Assembly: GCF_030403745.1 (NCBI RefSeq)
Contig: NZ_JAQMWP010000024.1
Span: 62,001 to 126,000, forward strand
Direction: 5' to 3'
DNA from: Streptomyces sp. S.PB5
Lineage (GTDB): Bacteria; Actinomycetota; Actinomycetes; Streptomycetales; Streptomycetaceae
Length of the DNA stretch: 64,000 nt
Position numbers and translations under genes: made by a program. Positions 63,176 through 64,000 of this stretch are shown here, piece after piece. Every line of letters begins with the position of its first letter. Position 1 is the stretch's first letter. Below the pieces are notes generated by a model. That model saw only the letters and a list, made by a program, of their open reading frames with translations, made no database searches and had not been told where the DNA came from.

Positions 63176-64000
63176 ACCGACCTCCCTTGTCGAGGCAGAG
63201 CCTCGCGACGCTGCCGCCGCACGCTCCTTGTGCGTCGTGGCCCGCCGCCTCGCCCTGTGACGACGCCGTCGGCGCGGCAGCACAGAGCGCCGACGGCGCA
63301 GGTGCCACGCGCGCGATGGGCGACAGGTCATACGTCCACTGTCACGGTCACGCGCCCCACCCCACAGGGGCCCACCGTCCCCCGGCAGAGGGCTGGCCGG
63401 CCCATGCGGCCGCTCGATCCCACGGTCCCTCGCAAAGGAACGTGCACGTCCCCGGCCATAGGGACGGTCGACTGCCGAGGGCCATCCGCAAGCGAGCCGG
63501 ACAGTCAGACAGGGTGAATGCCCTGAGCGGGGGCGCGGCGGCCGGGACAGCAGGTGGGAAGCACGCCTGATGTCTGCGATGTGATGGGGCATCCCCATCT
63601 CACCGTGCCGACGCTCGCGCTGCTGGAGGAGGAACTGCGCTCGCGGCTTGCCGGCTCCGCCCGGGCTGGCAGAGCCGGGCTCGTCCGTGCCGGATACGGC
63701 CTCCCGGTCGCCTTCGACCGCGCCGGGCAGGCACGGCCCTGGTGACGGTGCTGCCGTCGCGGAATGGTGTGCCCGCCCAGCTCCGGGAGTCCGACCGCAA
63801 AGCGTCCGGCGAGCTGGTCATGCTGTCCCAGCAGGGGCGCCTCGGGGAATACGCCCGTGCAGCCTCGTCGCGTGCGTCAGCGCTGACGAGAGCCTGCTGC
63901 GTGCCTGCACCCGGTGCTGGCGGTGTGGGACGGCTCCCCCTCCAACGACCACGACGCAACGGCGCATCCGGTGGCCTTCGCACGCAGCCGCGGCCTCGAC
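63176..64000. other. Right edge without a confident gene
   Basis: A plus-strand frame at 63584-63745 (HPHLTVPTLALLEEELRSRL) and another near 63742-63870 (VTVLPSRNGVPAQLRESDRK, ASGELVMLSQQGRLGEYA) look coding and could be one frameshifted USP-type gene, but no motif proves it. Confidence 0.3.

Overview
The window looks like accessory DNA from a Streptomyces (or close actinomycete) chromosome, probably an arm. The sequence is very GC-rich, GTG starts are common, the regulators are typical of the group (TetR, MerR, XRE-MmyB, HisKA_3/LuxR pairs), Tat and secreted proteins are present, and decayed insertion sequences are frequent. No rRNA, tRNA or CRISPR was seen.

Layout. 0-8.2 kb: end of an NAD(P)-binding oxidoreductase gene with a SnoaL-like partner, then broken IS701, IS110 and IS5-type elements around a Tat-exported beta-propeller, an aldo/keto reductase, a lipoprotein and an MmyB-type regulator. 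8.5-11.9 kb: three secreted proteins (I36-type inhibitor, NlpC/P60 hydrolase, small exported protein). 12-13.6 kb: IS701 debris that cuts a decayed FxsT-like TIR/NTPase gene. 14-21 kb: regulator-enzyme pairs with visible operators (TetR/hydrolase, MerR/SDR-SnoaL, TetR/methyltransferase). 21.9-25.0 kb: an overlapping DUF418/histidine kinase/LuxR response regulator operon. 25-31 kb: a graveyard of Mu-type, IS30, IS3 and IS630 transposases and truncated host genes, with an intact-looking Fic-like toxin/antitoxin pair. 30.5-37.6 kb: a paralogous pair of unrecognised proteins, truncated genes, a methyltransferase, and an epoxide hydrolase divergent from an XRE-cupin regulator.

38.0-45.2 kb is the most unusual stretch. 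A Trypco2-domain protein overlaps a 1207-residue protein with a trypsin-like protease, a STAND-type P-loop NTPase and a TPR-like array of 46-residue repeats. This has the architecture of an NTP-driven conflict or immune switch. It is followed by a membrane-anchored thermolysin-like protein that has lost its zinc ligands, a HAD protein that has lost its nucleophile, and an RsbW-like ATPase.

46-63 kb resembles a dormancy/hypoxia (DevR/DosR/OsdR-type) island. It holds a flavin-binding PPOX protein, a GAF-GAF histidine kinase (frameshifted here), a phosphoribosyltransferase-hydrolase fusion, a five-gene operon (acyl-CoA synthetase, pyruvate dehydrogenase E1 alpha, E1 beta, E2 and an acyl carrier protein), a tandem universal stress protein, an SPW-like membrane protein, PspAA-HtpX, FtsH and a YHS protein. 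A palindrome close to GGGCCGAACGGCCC recurs in at least five non-coding places in this island, which suggests one shared regulator.
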